Part shown: in pieces, positions 31,858 to 40,448 of the stretch
Layout of the letters: each line of letters opens with the position of its first letter
How positions within the stretch are numbered: position 1 is the first letter of the stretch
NCBI RefSeq assembly: GCF_021531655.1
Contig: NZ_JADYUF010000027.1
Coordinates: 1 to 49,522, forward strand
Length of the DNA stretch: 49,522 nt
Source of the DNA: Leyella stercorea
GTDB lineage: Bacteria > Bacteroidota > Bacteroidia > Bacteroidales > Bacteroidaceae
Direction of reading: 5' to 3'
The notes under the pieces: model-generated
Seen by the model: the letters and a program-made list of their open reading frames with translations, nothing else
The model's database searches: none
Told to the model about the DNA's origin: nothing
Made by a program: the position numbers and the translations under genes

Positions 31858-32130
31858 TTATATATTATACTGCTGTAATATCTGTTCCTTTGTCTGCTCG
31901 ATGGCATTGTGATATATCTCCATCTGCTTAGGATAGTGTTCCTCCAACCATGCGTCCTTGTCCACTTGGCAGTGGATGAACTGCACGGCCATACGTTCCT
32001 CAATCTCCACGGAGGGTTCCCCCTCTTCCTTACCATTGAACCATGCCTTTGTCCACCATCTCACGCCAGCCCGGTCGGGATAGACGCTCACTATCCTCGG
32101 AATGTCGAAGCTCTGGATATCCACGTCCAA
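31858..32130 (-). CDS. small hypothetical transfer-operon protein
   Basis: A 90-residue acidic protein (MDVDIQSFDIPRIVSVYPDRAGVRWWTKAWFNGKEEGE...). Trp-rich in the middle and helical at the end (HYPKQMEIYHNAIEQTKEQILQQYNI). No known domain. It lies 9 bp upstream of the 599-residue gene and 32 bp after the M23-like gene. Confidence 0.55.
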   Translation of the reverse strand: MDVDIQSFDIPRIVSVYPDRAGVRWWTKAWFNGKEEGEPSVEIEERMAVQFIHCQVDKDAWLEEHYPKQMEIYHNAIEQTKEQILQQYNI

Positions 32131-32162
32131 GTCGGCAAGAGGGTCGATGATGCCGTCATGCG

Positions 32163-32984
32163 TCAGGGCTTGCTCTTGGAGTTTTTTTTTAACACCTCGT
32201 CCATCGTGGAGAGATATACCTGATGTCGCATGGCAAGATAGTTGAGAAAGTCGGCAATGAGCAGGTTCTGCACCTTAGTCGCCAAAGGCATACAGCGGTT
32301 GCCGATGCCCAAGGGATTAGCCATGCTCGGCATGGTCTCGTAGAAATAATGCTTGCTCGCTCCCAACGAGAAGATGTTTCTCAACGACTGCTCCGTATGT
32401 TCGGGCAGAGAGTATGCTCCTTGTTGAAGGTCCTCGAAGTAGGAGGGAAGGAAGCGGAGCATCAATGCCTCTATCTCCTGACGGTCGGTGTCGTAGGGTG
32501 AAGGGATGTTCATGTCCAGTTCATTGATGCCCATTTGGGAATTGTGCTCCAATGCCTTGATATTGCCGTAGAGCATGGTGAGGAACTCCAACGGATTGAT
32601 TTCCTCTCCGTCAAACCTCACCTCCATGTGCAGCAGGTCGCCACTGATGGCGATGGTCTGACCGGCCTTGACGCTTTGGGAGAAGTTGGCGAAGACATTG
32701 GAGAGATGCCTGTAAGTCACTTCGTATTTGCCGTAGCGGATGGTCTGGTAGATGCCATGCTCCGCGTCCGACCCAATGGCAGAGACGGTTCCCGTTGCCA
32801 CCGCCGACAGCAGGTAATGGTTCACTGAGAAGTCTATGCCGTGATGGAAGAATGTTTCTCCCGTCACGGGATTTTTCTGCTCTCCGTAACCCAAGGACAT
32901 CTGCACGTCCTGCTTTATAGGCTCCTCAAACGGCATACAGTAGCCGCTCGATGAGCGCAGTATCATTTCTTCTGTATATCTCAT
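32163..32984 (-). CDS. M23-like protein with altered active site
   Basis: A 273-residue protein with an M23/LytM-like core in residues 25-145: FFHHGIDFSV (first His-x3-Asp ligands), VTYRHLSNVF, and LHMEVRF where LytM enzymes have HxH, so the second zinc His is replaced by Glu. The peptidase may be inactive or use altered coordination. The C-terminal half is helical. No signal peptide is seen. Its place in the transfer operon beside an active glucosaminidase-M23 fusion suggests a wall-binding or regulatory role. Confidence 0.7.
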   Translation of the reverse strand: MRYTEEMILRSSSGYCMPFEEPIKQDVQMSLGYGEQKNPVTGETFFHHGIDFSVNHYLLSAVATGTVSAIGSDAEHGIYQTIRYGKYEVTYRHLSNVFANFSQSVKAGQTIAISGDLLHMEVRFDGEEINPLEFLTMLYGNIKALEHNSQMGINELDMNIPSPYDTDRQEIEALMLRFLPSYFEDLQQGAYSLPEHTEQSLRNIFSLGASKHYFYETMPSMANPLGIGNRCMPLATKVQNLLIADFLNYLAMRHQVYLSTMDEVLKKNSKSKP

Positions 32985-32999
32985 ATCACTGTATATTGG

Positions 33000-33662
33000 T
33001 TATCGTTTCATCCCTCTGCTTTGGGTCTCTGCTTCTTTCATGTTCTGCCCATGTGAAGACGTACCGCCTCTGTTAGGCAGAGTTTGCGCCACCTTAGAAT
33101 TGTTCCCGATGATCATCGCTCCAAGCAGGGCACCCGCAATCTTGCTCATCCAACCAAAGCGTCCGAATACCATGAAGGCGGCAGCCACCAGTCCGACGAT
33201 GCTCATACCCGACACGTTGCCCTTGCCGATATTGCCAAAGAGATTGCCTATCATGTCGCATCCTACGCCTCCGAACATATTCCTAAAGAAATCACTGATG
33301 CCGCTGAACTGGGTGTCCATCTTTCCGGCTACAGTGTTCACCGCATCAACGGCTTCACCAGCCTTGCCCGTCAGACGTTGCACATCGTTGGCGGTTTGTG
33401 CCACCGCTTCCGTGGCATTCTCGCCGATGACAGCATCACCTACGATGCGTGCCACGCTCTTGTCTGTGGTCAGCTTCTCCCATGTCACATAGCCTGCGGC
33501 ACTACCCACTGCGGCCGTCTGCATAGCCTTGCCGGCTCCCATAAGGGTGCGTTGCGGGTGGAGTGCCGCACTGCCTAAGGTCTTTCCAGTTACTCCGATG
33601 ACATGGCCAGTACCTCGTGCCGCCTTGCCACCATATTTCAATAATGAACTCCAAAATCCCAT
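33000..33662 (-). CDS. Gly/Ala-rich membrane protein of transfer operon
   Basis: A 220-residue protein with a Gly-rich N-terminal half (WSSLLKYGGKAARGTGHVIGVTGKTLG) and a pair of hydrophobic segments near residues 150-185 (GMSIVGLVAAAFMVFGRFGWMSKIAGALLGAMIIG). No known family. The arrangement resembles small pore or channel-lining proteins, but this is only a resemblance. Confidence 0.6.
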   Translation of the reverse strand: MGFWSSLLKYGGKAARGTGHVIGVTGKTLGSAALHPQRTLMGAGKAMQTAAVGSAAGYVTWEKLTTDKSVARIVGDAVIGENATEAVAQTANDVQRLTGKAGEAVDAVNTVAGKMDTQFSGISDFFRNMFGGVGCDMIGNLFGNIGKGNVSGMSIVGLVAAAFMVFGRFGWMSKIAGALLGAMIIGNNSKVAQTLPNRGGTSSHGQNMKEAETQSRGMKR

Positions 33663-33755
33663 ATCTTATCGTTTTTTAATCACGGTTTGACTTCGTCTTC
33701 TTCTGTCACGACTCGGCATAGCTCGAACAAGTTCGGCTCTGCTCTCGCTGCTCCA

Positions 33756-34439
33756 TCAGTTTACGTTCTTGCCCACCTGCTTCCACCGCCTCTTGGCAGC
33801 CGCTGCTATCTCGGCTTTGTTCGCTTTGGTGGGTCTTGCCCCTTCGTCTATCTCCATCCAAACATCGCCCATGGTGGTGTATTTCACCGCCCTCGTCAGT
33901 CGCTTCAACTGCTTGTTCATCTTCTTCAGTTTGGGTCGGATGCCGAAGACTATCTCCACACGCTCCTTCTCGGTCATCTTGTTGCCCGACAGGCATACCG
34001 TGCGTATGTCATTAACTATCTCGATGCTGTTCATAATCAGCTCGCGGTATATCTTGTTGCGCTTGGCTGACAGGGCTACGGCAAGTCCGTTGGCAGGATG
34101 GGCATCCAACTGCGCCACCAATCCACCCATATTGTCCACCAACTGACCTATCTCGTGATAGAAACCATATATCTGTGCGGCATAGCTGACGATGGAACGG
34201 AAGGAGTCCAGATAGTTGTTGAACTCCCGCTGCAGGTCGGTAGTGGCTTCCACTTCCTCCTTGGTCCAGATATGGCCGGTGGATTGTAGCAGCATCACTT
34301 TCTCCTGATTCTTCAGTTCTTTCTCCGCCTTGTTGGTGTACATCAGAATCATCCCCGCAAGAGTCGGGTCGTTCTGCGCCCGCACTCCTGCAAAAGATGA
34401 TATAAACATAAAAATGGCAATTGATATGAAATACTTCAT
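33756..34439 (-). CDS. exported transfer protein, paralogue of the next gene
   Basis: A 227-residue protein with signal peptide MKYFISIAIFMFISSFAGVRAQ. The mature part is helical and coiled (YTNKAEKELKNQEKVMLLQS) and ends ...LKRLTRAVKYTTMGDVWMEIDEG...AAAAKRRWKQVG. The end matches the 34457-35158 product (LHRLYLSIRYYTMTDVWNGVTAG...ALSRWRRAG), so the two genes are an old tandem duplication. Helical periplasmic proteins of this shape resemble TrbJ/VirB5-type components, but this is unconfirmed. Confidence 0.7.
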   Translation of the reverse strand: MKYFISIAIFMFISSFAGVRAQNDPTLAGMILMYTNKAEKELKNQEKVMLLQSTGHIWTKEEVEATTDLQREFNNYLDSFRSIVSYAAQIYGFYHEIGQLVDNMGGLVAQLDAHPANGLAVALSAKRNKIYRELIMNSIEIVNDIRTVCLSGNKMTEKERVEIVFGIRPKLKKMNKQLKRLTRAVKYTTMGDVWMEIDEGARPTKANKAEIAAAAKRRWKQVGKNVN

Positions 34440-34456
34440 GACTGATTCCTTTATCG

Positions 34457-35158
34457 TTAATCACTGATGGTCATACGTCCTGCTCTGCGCCATCTGCTAA
34501 GGGCTTGGGTGGCTATCTCTCCATTGCTTCGGTCTATCATCCCTGCCGTCACGCCGTTCCACACATCGGTCATGGTGTAATATCGTATAGACAGATAAAG
34601 ACGATGCAGCTTCTTGCTGAAGGCACTCAGCTTGTCGTTCAGTGCCCACAGCGTCTTGCTCCTTTCCGCACCAGTCAGCATGTTCTCTTTGCCTCCTTTG
34701 GCGACTGCATCTTTCAGCAGTGTGAAGACGGACACCAATTCCGTGGCGGTCTCCATATACAGGTTGTTCATCGAGAGGGTGGCAACGATGCCTTGCGGAT
34801 TATTGTTGATGGCCTTGCGCATCTTACACAAGGTGATGAATATCTTCACTCCATCGTCGTACAGATAGGTACAGGCTTTGAGGGAAGAGGCATAACCACT
34901 GGCGGTTTTCAGATAACTGTTGTACTTCTTCTCCCATTCGTGTATCTTGGTGAACTCTGCGGCGATGGTATTCTGCAACAGGGCAGTCTTGGTCTGACCT
35001 TTGATTTCCTTCTCTATCTCACCGTTGATGGCTTCGTTGCCCTCTGCTAATGCCATCCATTCCAAAGGGTTGGCAGTCACAATCTGTGCATGGGCTGACG
35101 GCACGCTCAGTACCAATGCCACGACAATGAACCAAATCTTATCTATTCGTAATCTCAT
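34457..35158 (-). CDS. exported transfer protein, paralogue of the previous gene
   Basis: A 233-residue protein with signal peptide ending SVPSAHAQ. The mature part is helical with an EIEKEIKGQTKTALLQNTIAAEFTKIHEWEKKYNSYL coiled segment and the same C-terminal TM-x-DVW...RW pattern as its neighbour. Likely periplasmic, possibly a pilus-tip or channel component; function inferred from location. It overlaps the PH-domain gene by 20 bp. Confidence 0.7.
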   Translation of the reverse strand: MRLRIDKIWFIVVALVLSVPSAHAQIVTANPLEWMALAEGNEAINGEIEKEIKGQTKTALLQNTIAAEFTKIHEWEKKYNSYLKTASGYASSLKACTYLYDDGVKIFITLCKMRKAINNNPQGIVATLSMNNLYMETATELVSVFTLLKDAVAKGGKENMLTGAERSKTLWALNDKLSAFSKKLHRLYLSIRYYTMTDVWNGVTAGMIDRSNGEIATQALSRWRRAGRMTISD

Positions 35159-35624
35159 ATACGCCCTTTCTTCGTTTGTTCGTTTCTACTCTTGTTCGTA
35201 TCACACTCACCACGTCATAGCTGTTGCTGATGCCGGTCATTTCCAGTTTCGGTGTCGTTCTATCCATCGACAACACGGTCACGCTTTTCAGTCCGCATAA
35301 CTGTTGTATCAATGTCTGATGCTCGGCAAAGTCCACCACTCGGTACAACTCCATGTAGTTCACGCTCCGCTGAAACACTCCGTGCTCACAGATGAGTTGC
35401 TCGCTCCCGATATGGTAGCGGATACTCCTCAGATAGATGAATCGGTAGAGTAAACAGAGGGAGAACAGGAGGCTGAAGACAAGCAACAGGGTACTATATG
35501 CACAACCGGGCAATCCTCCGATTAGGAGCATTGCCACGCACAACAGCAACAGAGGCAGTTCGTTGATGAAAAACTGTCCGATGCTGGGGCACAAGGTGAT
35601 GATGCTATTATCTTCTTGTCTCAT
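35139..35624 (-). CDS. membrane protein with bacterial PH (bPH2) domain
   Basis: A 161-residue protein. Two adjacent hydrophobic helices (FFINELPLLLLCVAMLLIGG; AYSTLLLVFSLLFSLCLLYRFIYL) are followed by a YdbT/bPH2-type domain (RYHIGSEQLICEHGVFQRSVNYMELYRVVDFAEHQTLIQQLCGLKSVTVLSMD). The topology matches small YdbS/YdbT-like proteins. Role in transfer unknown. It overlaps both neighbours by a few bases, so translation is coupled. Confidence 0.8.
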   Translation of the reverse strand: MRQEDNSIITLCPSIGQFFINELPLLLLCVAMLLIGGLPGCAYSTLLLVFSLLFSLCLLYRFIYLRSIRYHIGSEQLICEHGVFQRSVNYMELYRVVDFAEHQTLIQQLCGLKSVTVLSMDRTTPKLEMTGISNSYDVVSVIRTRVETNKRRKGVYEITNR

Positions 35625-36763
35625 ACGCTTCTATGATATGTGTTCTTTTCTTCTTTTTCCCTTTGTTTCTCTGCCTTGCCGGCTGCGATAAACTCGGCAT
35701 AGTCGAAGGTATCTGGTTCGCCCTTGGCAATCAGTTCTGCTGATTTCTTGTTGAGCAGCGCATCGTTCCAGTCCTTGTAGCAACCCAATGGATGATAGGC
35801 TTGCACATGCTCGTGACGGAAGCCCATCTCTGCTGCCACCTTCCTGAAGTTTGCAACAAACTGCCGCCCTGCATCGTCCTTGTCAAAACCCAAATAGTGC
35901 CGTGCGTTGGGAGTAACGGACAGAAGTCCTCGCATCTGTCCCTCGGTGGGTGTGCCGCCCGTAGATACATACACCATCTTTACAGGATTTATCTGATACT
36001 CTGCCATGGCATCGTAGGCACTCTCAAACCATACAATTTCGCTTGCTTTATCCAACGGCTCGCCCGTGAGGTTGGCAATCCACAGTCCTTCACTGCTGTT
36101 GCTTCCTTCTGCCTTGCCCTTGTAACCGCCGCTACCGTCCATCTTCGGTCGTCCTCGTTCCTCAAAGCCCACAGTCTTGTCGGGTGTCTTGGGCAGTACA
36201 AGCGGAAAGGCAAGGTTGGCAAAGGTAAGTCCATCCGTCCGATGCTTAGTAGCCAGACAGAAATGCCGATGAAAAGCATACTGCGTATAGAGGTCGATGC
36301 CTCGGAACTTAAAATAGGGATAAAACCTTTTCTGCGTTTCCCTGTCCTGCGGATTGAACTTGTGGATGTCGTAGTCATTCAGGTTGAATGGCTTTCCGTC
36401 CTTTCTTGGTTCTGTAATCTTCGATGGTCTGTCCTCTATGGGTTGGTTGAGCAGTCGGTTGCAGACGAGGTTGACGAGTCGGTCAGGAGACATTCCCACC
36501 TTGTTCTCTGAAAACATTTCTGGATGCTCCTTGATGAACGAAATGACATTATACACCTTCTGCTGCGGTGGTTGGAAGCAACATTTCCCATTCTGCGTGA
36601 CAATGAACTTATCACCACGCACCCGTCTGCCCTCACTGTCAGTACGCACATACGACGGATAACGCAAGCCATCTCTCTTGTTCAGATGATACCCTGCGTC
36701 CACCAGTACTTCCTGTATGCTCAACCTGTCCAGAAAGTCATCGTATGTCAGTTCACTACTCAT
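35621..36763 (-). CDS. toprim-domain primase-like protein (DUF3991/toprim)
   Basis: A 380-residue protein. The N-terminal zinc-binding-like module (LSIQEVLVDAGYHLNKRDGLRYPSYVRT) leads to a toprim domain around residues 245-330. This has VWFESAYDAMAEYQ (catalytic-type Glu), VYVSTGGTPTEGQM and YLGFDKDDAGRQF (DxD-like acidic pair). Such proteins prime complementary-strand synthesis in the recipient. The basic, Glu/Lys-rich tail is typical. It overlaps the PH-domain gene by 4 bp. Confidence 0.88.
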   Translation of the reverse strand: MSSELTYDDFLDRLSIQEVLVDAGYHLNKRDGLRYPSYVRTDSEGRRVRGDKFIVTQNGKCCFQPPQQKVYNVISFIKEHPEMFSENKVGMSPDRLVNLVCNRLLNQPIEDRPSKITEPRKDGKPFNLNDYDIHKFNPQDRETQKRFYPYFKFRGIDLYTQYAFHRHFCLATKHRTDGLTFANLAFPLVLPKTPDKTVGFEERGRPKMDGSGGYKGKAEGSNSSEGLWIANLTGEPLDKASEIVWFESAYDAMAEYQINPVKMVYVSTGGTPTEGQMRGLLSVTPNARHYLGFDKDDAGRQFVANFRKVAAEMGFRHEHVQAYHPLGCYKDWNDALLNKKSAELIAKGEPDTFDYAEFIAAGKAEKQREKEEKNTYHRSV

Positions 36764-36793
36764 TATAAATTATAAATTGTAAATTATACATTG

Positions 36794-38389
36794 TTAATAT
36801 CCTCTCCTTATCTCCGTGGCAACATGATTTGCTTCTGCCTCAAAGTACCTTGCCGCAATCTCCTGTGGCGAATCCACTCCCGGTTTGAAGTAAGGACGTG
36901 GACCGCCATGATGCTCTGCATAGAACTCCGGGGCTGGATGGTGATGATGGTGGCTTATGTCATGCGCCACCTCTGCTGTAACGACTGCTCCTGCCGTCAG
37001 AGCCGCCAATATCTTCGTGCCCAGTCCGGCGTTGGTTTCGGGGCGTGTCTTCATATCCACTTCACTGAAAACCTTGGAGAAGAGTTTCATGCGATGGTAG
37101 TCATCCACCGCCAAGAACTTGTCGTAGTCCTTCTGCTTGATTTCGTGCGTGATGGCTTCTCCATTGATAATGGCGGTCATGCGATACTTATCTTCGCCTT
37201 TCTTATCTCCCTCCATCGGAGGCACTTTCTCCACCATGATGTCACCGACTTTCACTTCACGCCCATGCGCTCCCTCACGATACCAACCCTTGTTCTCATT
37301 AATCAAGGCAAGGTCTTCACCTCTCACCATGGCATCGCCTTGCAACACGTCACGTCTGACAGTCTCGTCCTCTTCCAACGGAAGCAACCGTTCCTCGTCT
37401 TGTTGCTGACGCTGCTGCAACTCCTGTTCAAGTTCGGGATGCAGATGCAGGTCGATGCGCTCCTTGCTATTCAGTGTGTCCATCAGGATTTTGTCAGCAA
37501 AGTCGTCCTTGATGATGCCATTCAGCAGTTCCAAGCGTTGAACGACGGGCACTTCCTTGATGGAGTTGGAGGTGAGTTTCTTCAGTTCCTCATCTGTCAG
37601 GTCATACACCATGTCGGCATTGACGCTGTTCGACTGAATGGTCAGCGTCTTCGCATTCTCATCAATGATGATGCCATGCGATGCCAGACACTCCTGCCAC
37701 TTCTCATTGGTGAAATAGACAGGCGAGGTAATCAGTTCCTTATAAGGCTTGGCTGGCTCCGTGCTTCTCGTGCGGCTGATGGAAGGCATTATGATTCCCT
37801 CCAAATCTTTCAGCACATCCTGTTGCTGAGGGCTATAACTCTGTTGCTGTCCCTTATAATAGAACCCATAACCGCCGCTCTGCAATTCGCCAGGCTTCAT
37901 TCTGCCGTCCCAACGTTCAGGCACAATCGGGGCTTCGGGGAAGAACAATCGTCCTCCAACTCTGCGAAGATGGAATCCCTCCTGACTGCGTGGTGTCCAA
38001 CCTAAAAAGGGTGGTGGCATATCGATGCGCCCCATCCGTCCATACTCGCCGATACCAACACGATAGCCGTGCAGCCCCATAGCTACACGACCGTTGGCAT
38101 TGCGTGCATGAACGAAGTTCTTGGGCATATAGAAGTCGTTGCCCACAATGCCCGTAAAGGTATTGTAGGCTAACTTGTTGGCATGATTCGTACCCCAGTC
38201 GGTCAGAGCCAACATCTGCTTCTCGGTGATGTTATAGGTAAGCAGCGGACTGTCATGCCCTTGCACCACAAGCTGATAGCCGCTGCCATTACTCACCACA
38301 TGAGCCTGCATACCATTGCGCATGAGCAAGTCACGCATCTCTGGTTGCAGGTCCATCTGTTGGGGATTCGTATTCTTTCTTATCGCCAT
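36794..38389 (-). CDS. DUF3945-like transfer protein with His tract
   Basis: A 531-residue protein. The first half contains conserved beta-rich segments (LTDWGTNHANKLAYNTFTGIVGNDFYMPKNFVHARN). The middle holds two DUF3945/DUF4099-like modules (NADMVYDLTDEELKKLTSNSI; LINENKGWYREGAHGREVKVGDIMV). Near residue 480 a natural run of five His (DISHHHHHPAPEF) and later HHGG could bind metal. The role is unknown; such modules recur in polyvalent proteins of conjugative elements. Confidence 0.7.
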   Translation of the reverse strand: MAIRKNTNPQQMDLQPEMRDLLMRNGMQAHVVSNGSGYQLVVQGHDSPLLTYNITEKQMLALTDWGTNHANKLAYNTFTGIVGNDFYMPKNFVHARNANGRVAMGLHGYRVGIGEYGRMGRIDMPPPFLGWTPRSQEGFHLRRVGGRLFFPEAPIVPERWDGRMKPGELQSGGYGFYYKGQQQSYSPQQQDVLKDLEGIIMPSISRTRSTEPAKPYKELITSPVYFTNEKWQECLASHGIIIDENAKTLTIQSNSVNADMVYDLTDEELKKLTSNSIKEVPVVQRLELLNGIIKDDFADKILMDTLNSKERIDLHLHPELEQELQQRQQQDEERLLPLEEDETVRRDVLQGDAMVRGEDLALINENKGWYREGAHGREVKVGDIMVEKVPPMEGDKKGEDKYRMTAIINGEAITHEIKQKDYDKFLAVDDYHRMKLFSKVFSEVDMKTRPETNAGLGTKILAALTAGAVVTAEVAHDISHHHHHPAPEFYAEHHGGPRPYFKPGVDSPQEIAARYFEAEANHVATEIRRGY

Positions 38390-38426
38390 ACTTATTCTTC
38401 ACTCTTCATTCTTCACTCTTCATTTA

Positions 38427-38651
38427 TCATGCTTCACCGTTCTCTATTGCCTTCTCCAGTTCCTCATCTTTGTGATGGACAAACTGCTCCGCACTCTCTT
38501 CACAAATGCAGAGTCCGTTGTTCAGACAATAGCTCTCATATTCTTCCTGCCATTCAGCAGAATGATGGTTGACATACTCCAACCAACCGTACTCGCCGCT
38601 CTGTATCTTCTCGACGAGCACATCCTCTGGATAATATTTATTTGATGCCAT
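38427..38651 (-). CDS. small acidic hypothetical protein
   Basis: A 74-residue protein, acidic and helical (WLEYVNHHSAEWQEEYESYCLNNGLCICEESAEQFVHHKDEELEKAIENGEA) with three Cys and several His. No family recognised. It lies between the DUF4099 protein gene (23 bp upstream) and the 531-residue gene and so belongs to the long operon. Confidence 0.6.
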   Translation of the reverse strand: MASNKYYPEDVLVEKIQSGEYGWLEYVNHHSAEWQEEYESYCLNNGLCICEESAEQFVHHKDEELEKAIENGEA

Positions 38652-38674
38652 ATACTTATTATATTATGTGTAGA

Positions 38675-39436
38675 TTATTTGTGCATGGAAAAAGAGGCGC
38701 GGTTGCGCTCTCCATTCTTCTTCTGCTCATTCCAAAGTTCTTCCGTGTATTCCTCTTCAGGCACATAGTCAAGATTACCGTCATCGCCCGTTACCCAACA
38801 GCCATAGCACCCGAAGGTGTATTTGTCCCACTCTCGCTTGGTGTTCTCCTTCCACTTCTGACTGTCGCCTTGATTAATCCTTATGCCGGTCTTATCGTTC
38901 AGGTCAATACCCACCGTCACCTGTTCGTCCTCCATGATGAGCGTGAGCGGCTCACCCTTCTGCATCACGGTCAGTTCTGCCGAACTCAGTTTCAGTTCAT
39001 CCTTCAGCACCTCCAAGTTGCGCCCGATGACAGGCGTAGGTACCGACATCACCTGATTGGTCTCCGTGTCAATCTGCACGAAAGCCTTGCTGCTCCTGCC
39101 ATCAGCATCCTTAACATCGGCAAGGATAGCCTTTCCAGCCAGCAAGTCCTCCTGCTGTTCCTGAGTAAAAGCCTCCAATGGTGATTTCTCCAACTGCGGA
39201 TAGAAGACCACATCCACCTTGCCGTCCTCCATACGGACCAACGCAAATCGGGTGCGGCTCTTCAATGTCTCGCCCTCATCATTATTCACCTGAATGGGCA
39301 GCAACGGTGAACGTCGTCCCTGACCAATATCTTCCAACGCCCACATGGGCAGGTCTTCAATCTTCTCTTGTGTGAGACCAAAACGAGCCAGTGTCTGATA
39401 AGGCACCTCGCTCTCTTCAAATCGTACTTGCTTCAT
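38675..39436 (-). CDS. DUF4099-domain protein, first gene of transfer operon
   Basis: A 253-residue protein. The N-terminal DUF4099 pattern is clear: VPYQTLARFGLTQEKIEDLPMWALEDIGQGRRSPLLPIQVNNDEGE...RFALVRMEDGKVDVVFYPQL. A second beta-rich module follows, ending with an aromatic and acidic tail. DUF4099 modules occur in polyvalent proteins that enter recipients with DNA; biochemical role unknown. A minus-strand -7 box at 39469-39476 lies 33 bp before the start and would drive the whole 39.4-23.2 kb operon. Confidence 0.8.
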   Translation of the reverse strand: MKQVRFEESEVPYQTLARFGLTQEKIEDLPMWALEDIGQGRRSPLLPIQVNNDEGETLKSRTRFALVRMEDGKVDVVFYPQLEKSPLEAFTQEQQEDLLAGKAILADVKDADGRSSKAFVQIDTETNQVMSVPTPVIGRNLEVLKDELKLSSAELTVMQKGEPLTLIMEDEQVTVGIDLNDKTGIRINQGDSQKWKENTKREWDKYTFGCYGCWVTGDDGNLDYVPEEEYTEELWNEQKKNGERNRASFSMHK

Positions 39437-39468
39437 ACTTTAACTTTGAATTTGAAATTAAACTCATG

Positions 39469-39476
39469 CAAAGTTA
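39469..39476 (-). promoter_or_regulatory. promoter of the 16-kb transfer operon
   Basis: CAAAGTTA reads TAACTTTG on the minus strand, an exact -7 match, 33 bp before the DUF4099 gene start. The genes downstream are packed with short gaps and overlaps to 23163. Confidence 0.65.
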
Positions 39477-39545
39477 TATACCTATTCAGAGACAAGCAGA
39501 ATTGCATAAGATAATGCGTGTTATTTTTGACGATTATTATTATTT

Positions 39546-39575
39546 GAGTTTGATTTCTGCTCAAAAATCAAACTC
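39546..39575. promoter_or_regulatory. palindrome in the divergent control region
   Basis: GAGTTTGATTT (39546-39556) is exactly inverted as AAATCAAACTC (39565-39575). The same AAATCAAACTCG string occurs near 14026 inside the start of the lipoprotein gene. It lies between the transfer operon promoter and the divergent M23 gene, so it is a good operator candidate for both. Confidence 0.6.
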
Positions 39576-39656
39576 GATTGCTATATTATGTTACAATCTT
39601 CTTGTCTTCCCTTTGTTCTTTATGCCAGTCAAAGAATTGCTTGTTACTTTTGCACC

Positions 39657-40286
39657 ATGAAACGATTTCTACTCATCACAATAGCAGCAATATTCTGTTC
39701 ATCAGCAACAGTATGCGCTCAGTTCAATACCGTCACACAGACTAAGGTACACCGCAAGGCTGTGCCAAAAACGACGCAGTCCGCAACATCCGAACAACTG
39801 CCTCCGTGCTCGCCGCATCAGCGGCGAGACTCTCTTGCCTTTGCCCCATTACAAACCCAAACGGAGCAGACCGACCGCCACACGGCACTTGTCAGTCCAC
39901 TCCGTCATATCTCTGTCACCAGCCCTTTCGGCTACCGCAGAGACCCATTTACAAAAAGAAAAGCCCTACACAACGGGCTTGATTTGAAGGCAAATTACGA
40001 ACCCACATACGCCATGATGCACGGCGAGGTCATCAAGGTAGGCAAGGACAAACGTTCAGGCCTCTATGTCACCCTCCGTCACGGCGACTTCACCGTCAGC
40101 TATTGCCACCTCTCCCAAACTCTCGTCACCAAAGGCACCCACGTCCGTCCCGGCATCATCATCGCGCTGACAGGCAACAGTGGTCGCAGTACTGGTCCCC
40201 ACCTGCACCTCACACTCAAAGACACAAAAAAAGGACGAGCCATCGACCCGTCCATTCTTCTCAATCTTATCAAGCATCCACTCTAA
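39657..40286 (+). CDS. exported M23 peptidase
   Basis: About 209 residues with a signal peptide MKRFLLITIAAIFCSSATVCAQ. The M23/LytM domain is complete: HNGLDLK and CHLSQ, and GPHLHLTL for the zinc site. It would cut peptidoglycan cross-links in the periplasm. ATG 39657 is chosen because a perfect -7 box (TACTTTTG, 39645-39652) ends 4 bp before it, which implies a leaderless or nearly leaderless mRNA; the open frame extends further upstream but through the promoter. Its last 60 bases contain a 36-bp segment repeated at 42296. Confidence 0.85.
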   Translation: MKRFLLITIAAIFCSSATVCAQFNTVTQTKVHRKAVPKTTQSATSEQLPPCSPHQRRDSLAFAPLQTQTEQTDRHTALVSPLRHISVTSPFGYRRDPFTKRKALHNGLDLKANYEPTYAMMHGEVIKVGKDKRSGLYVTLRHGDFTVSYCHLSQTLVTKGTHVRPGIIIALTGNSGRSTGPHLHLTLKDTKKGRAIDPSILLNLIKHPL

Positions 40287-40448
40287 TAGAACGCCTTGTC
40301 TTTTGTCGTTCACATCACCCCTTCCGCATTGCAATAATGTCTTAAATATCTAATCCTCAACAATTTCTATTCTTGAAAAACAAGTGTTTTATTCACGAAT
40401 ATAATATGATTTCGTGAAAGATGTCATAAGATGATACTAATATCTATG

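Noticed and set aside
36791..38005. A 404-codon plus-strand frame opposite the DUF3945-like gene
   Set aside because: Antisense shadow; no start context and no recognisable domain.
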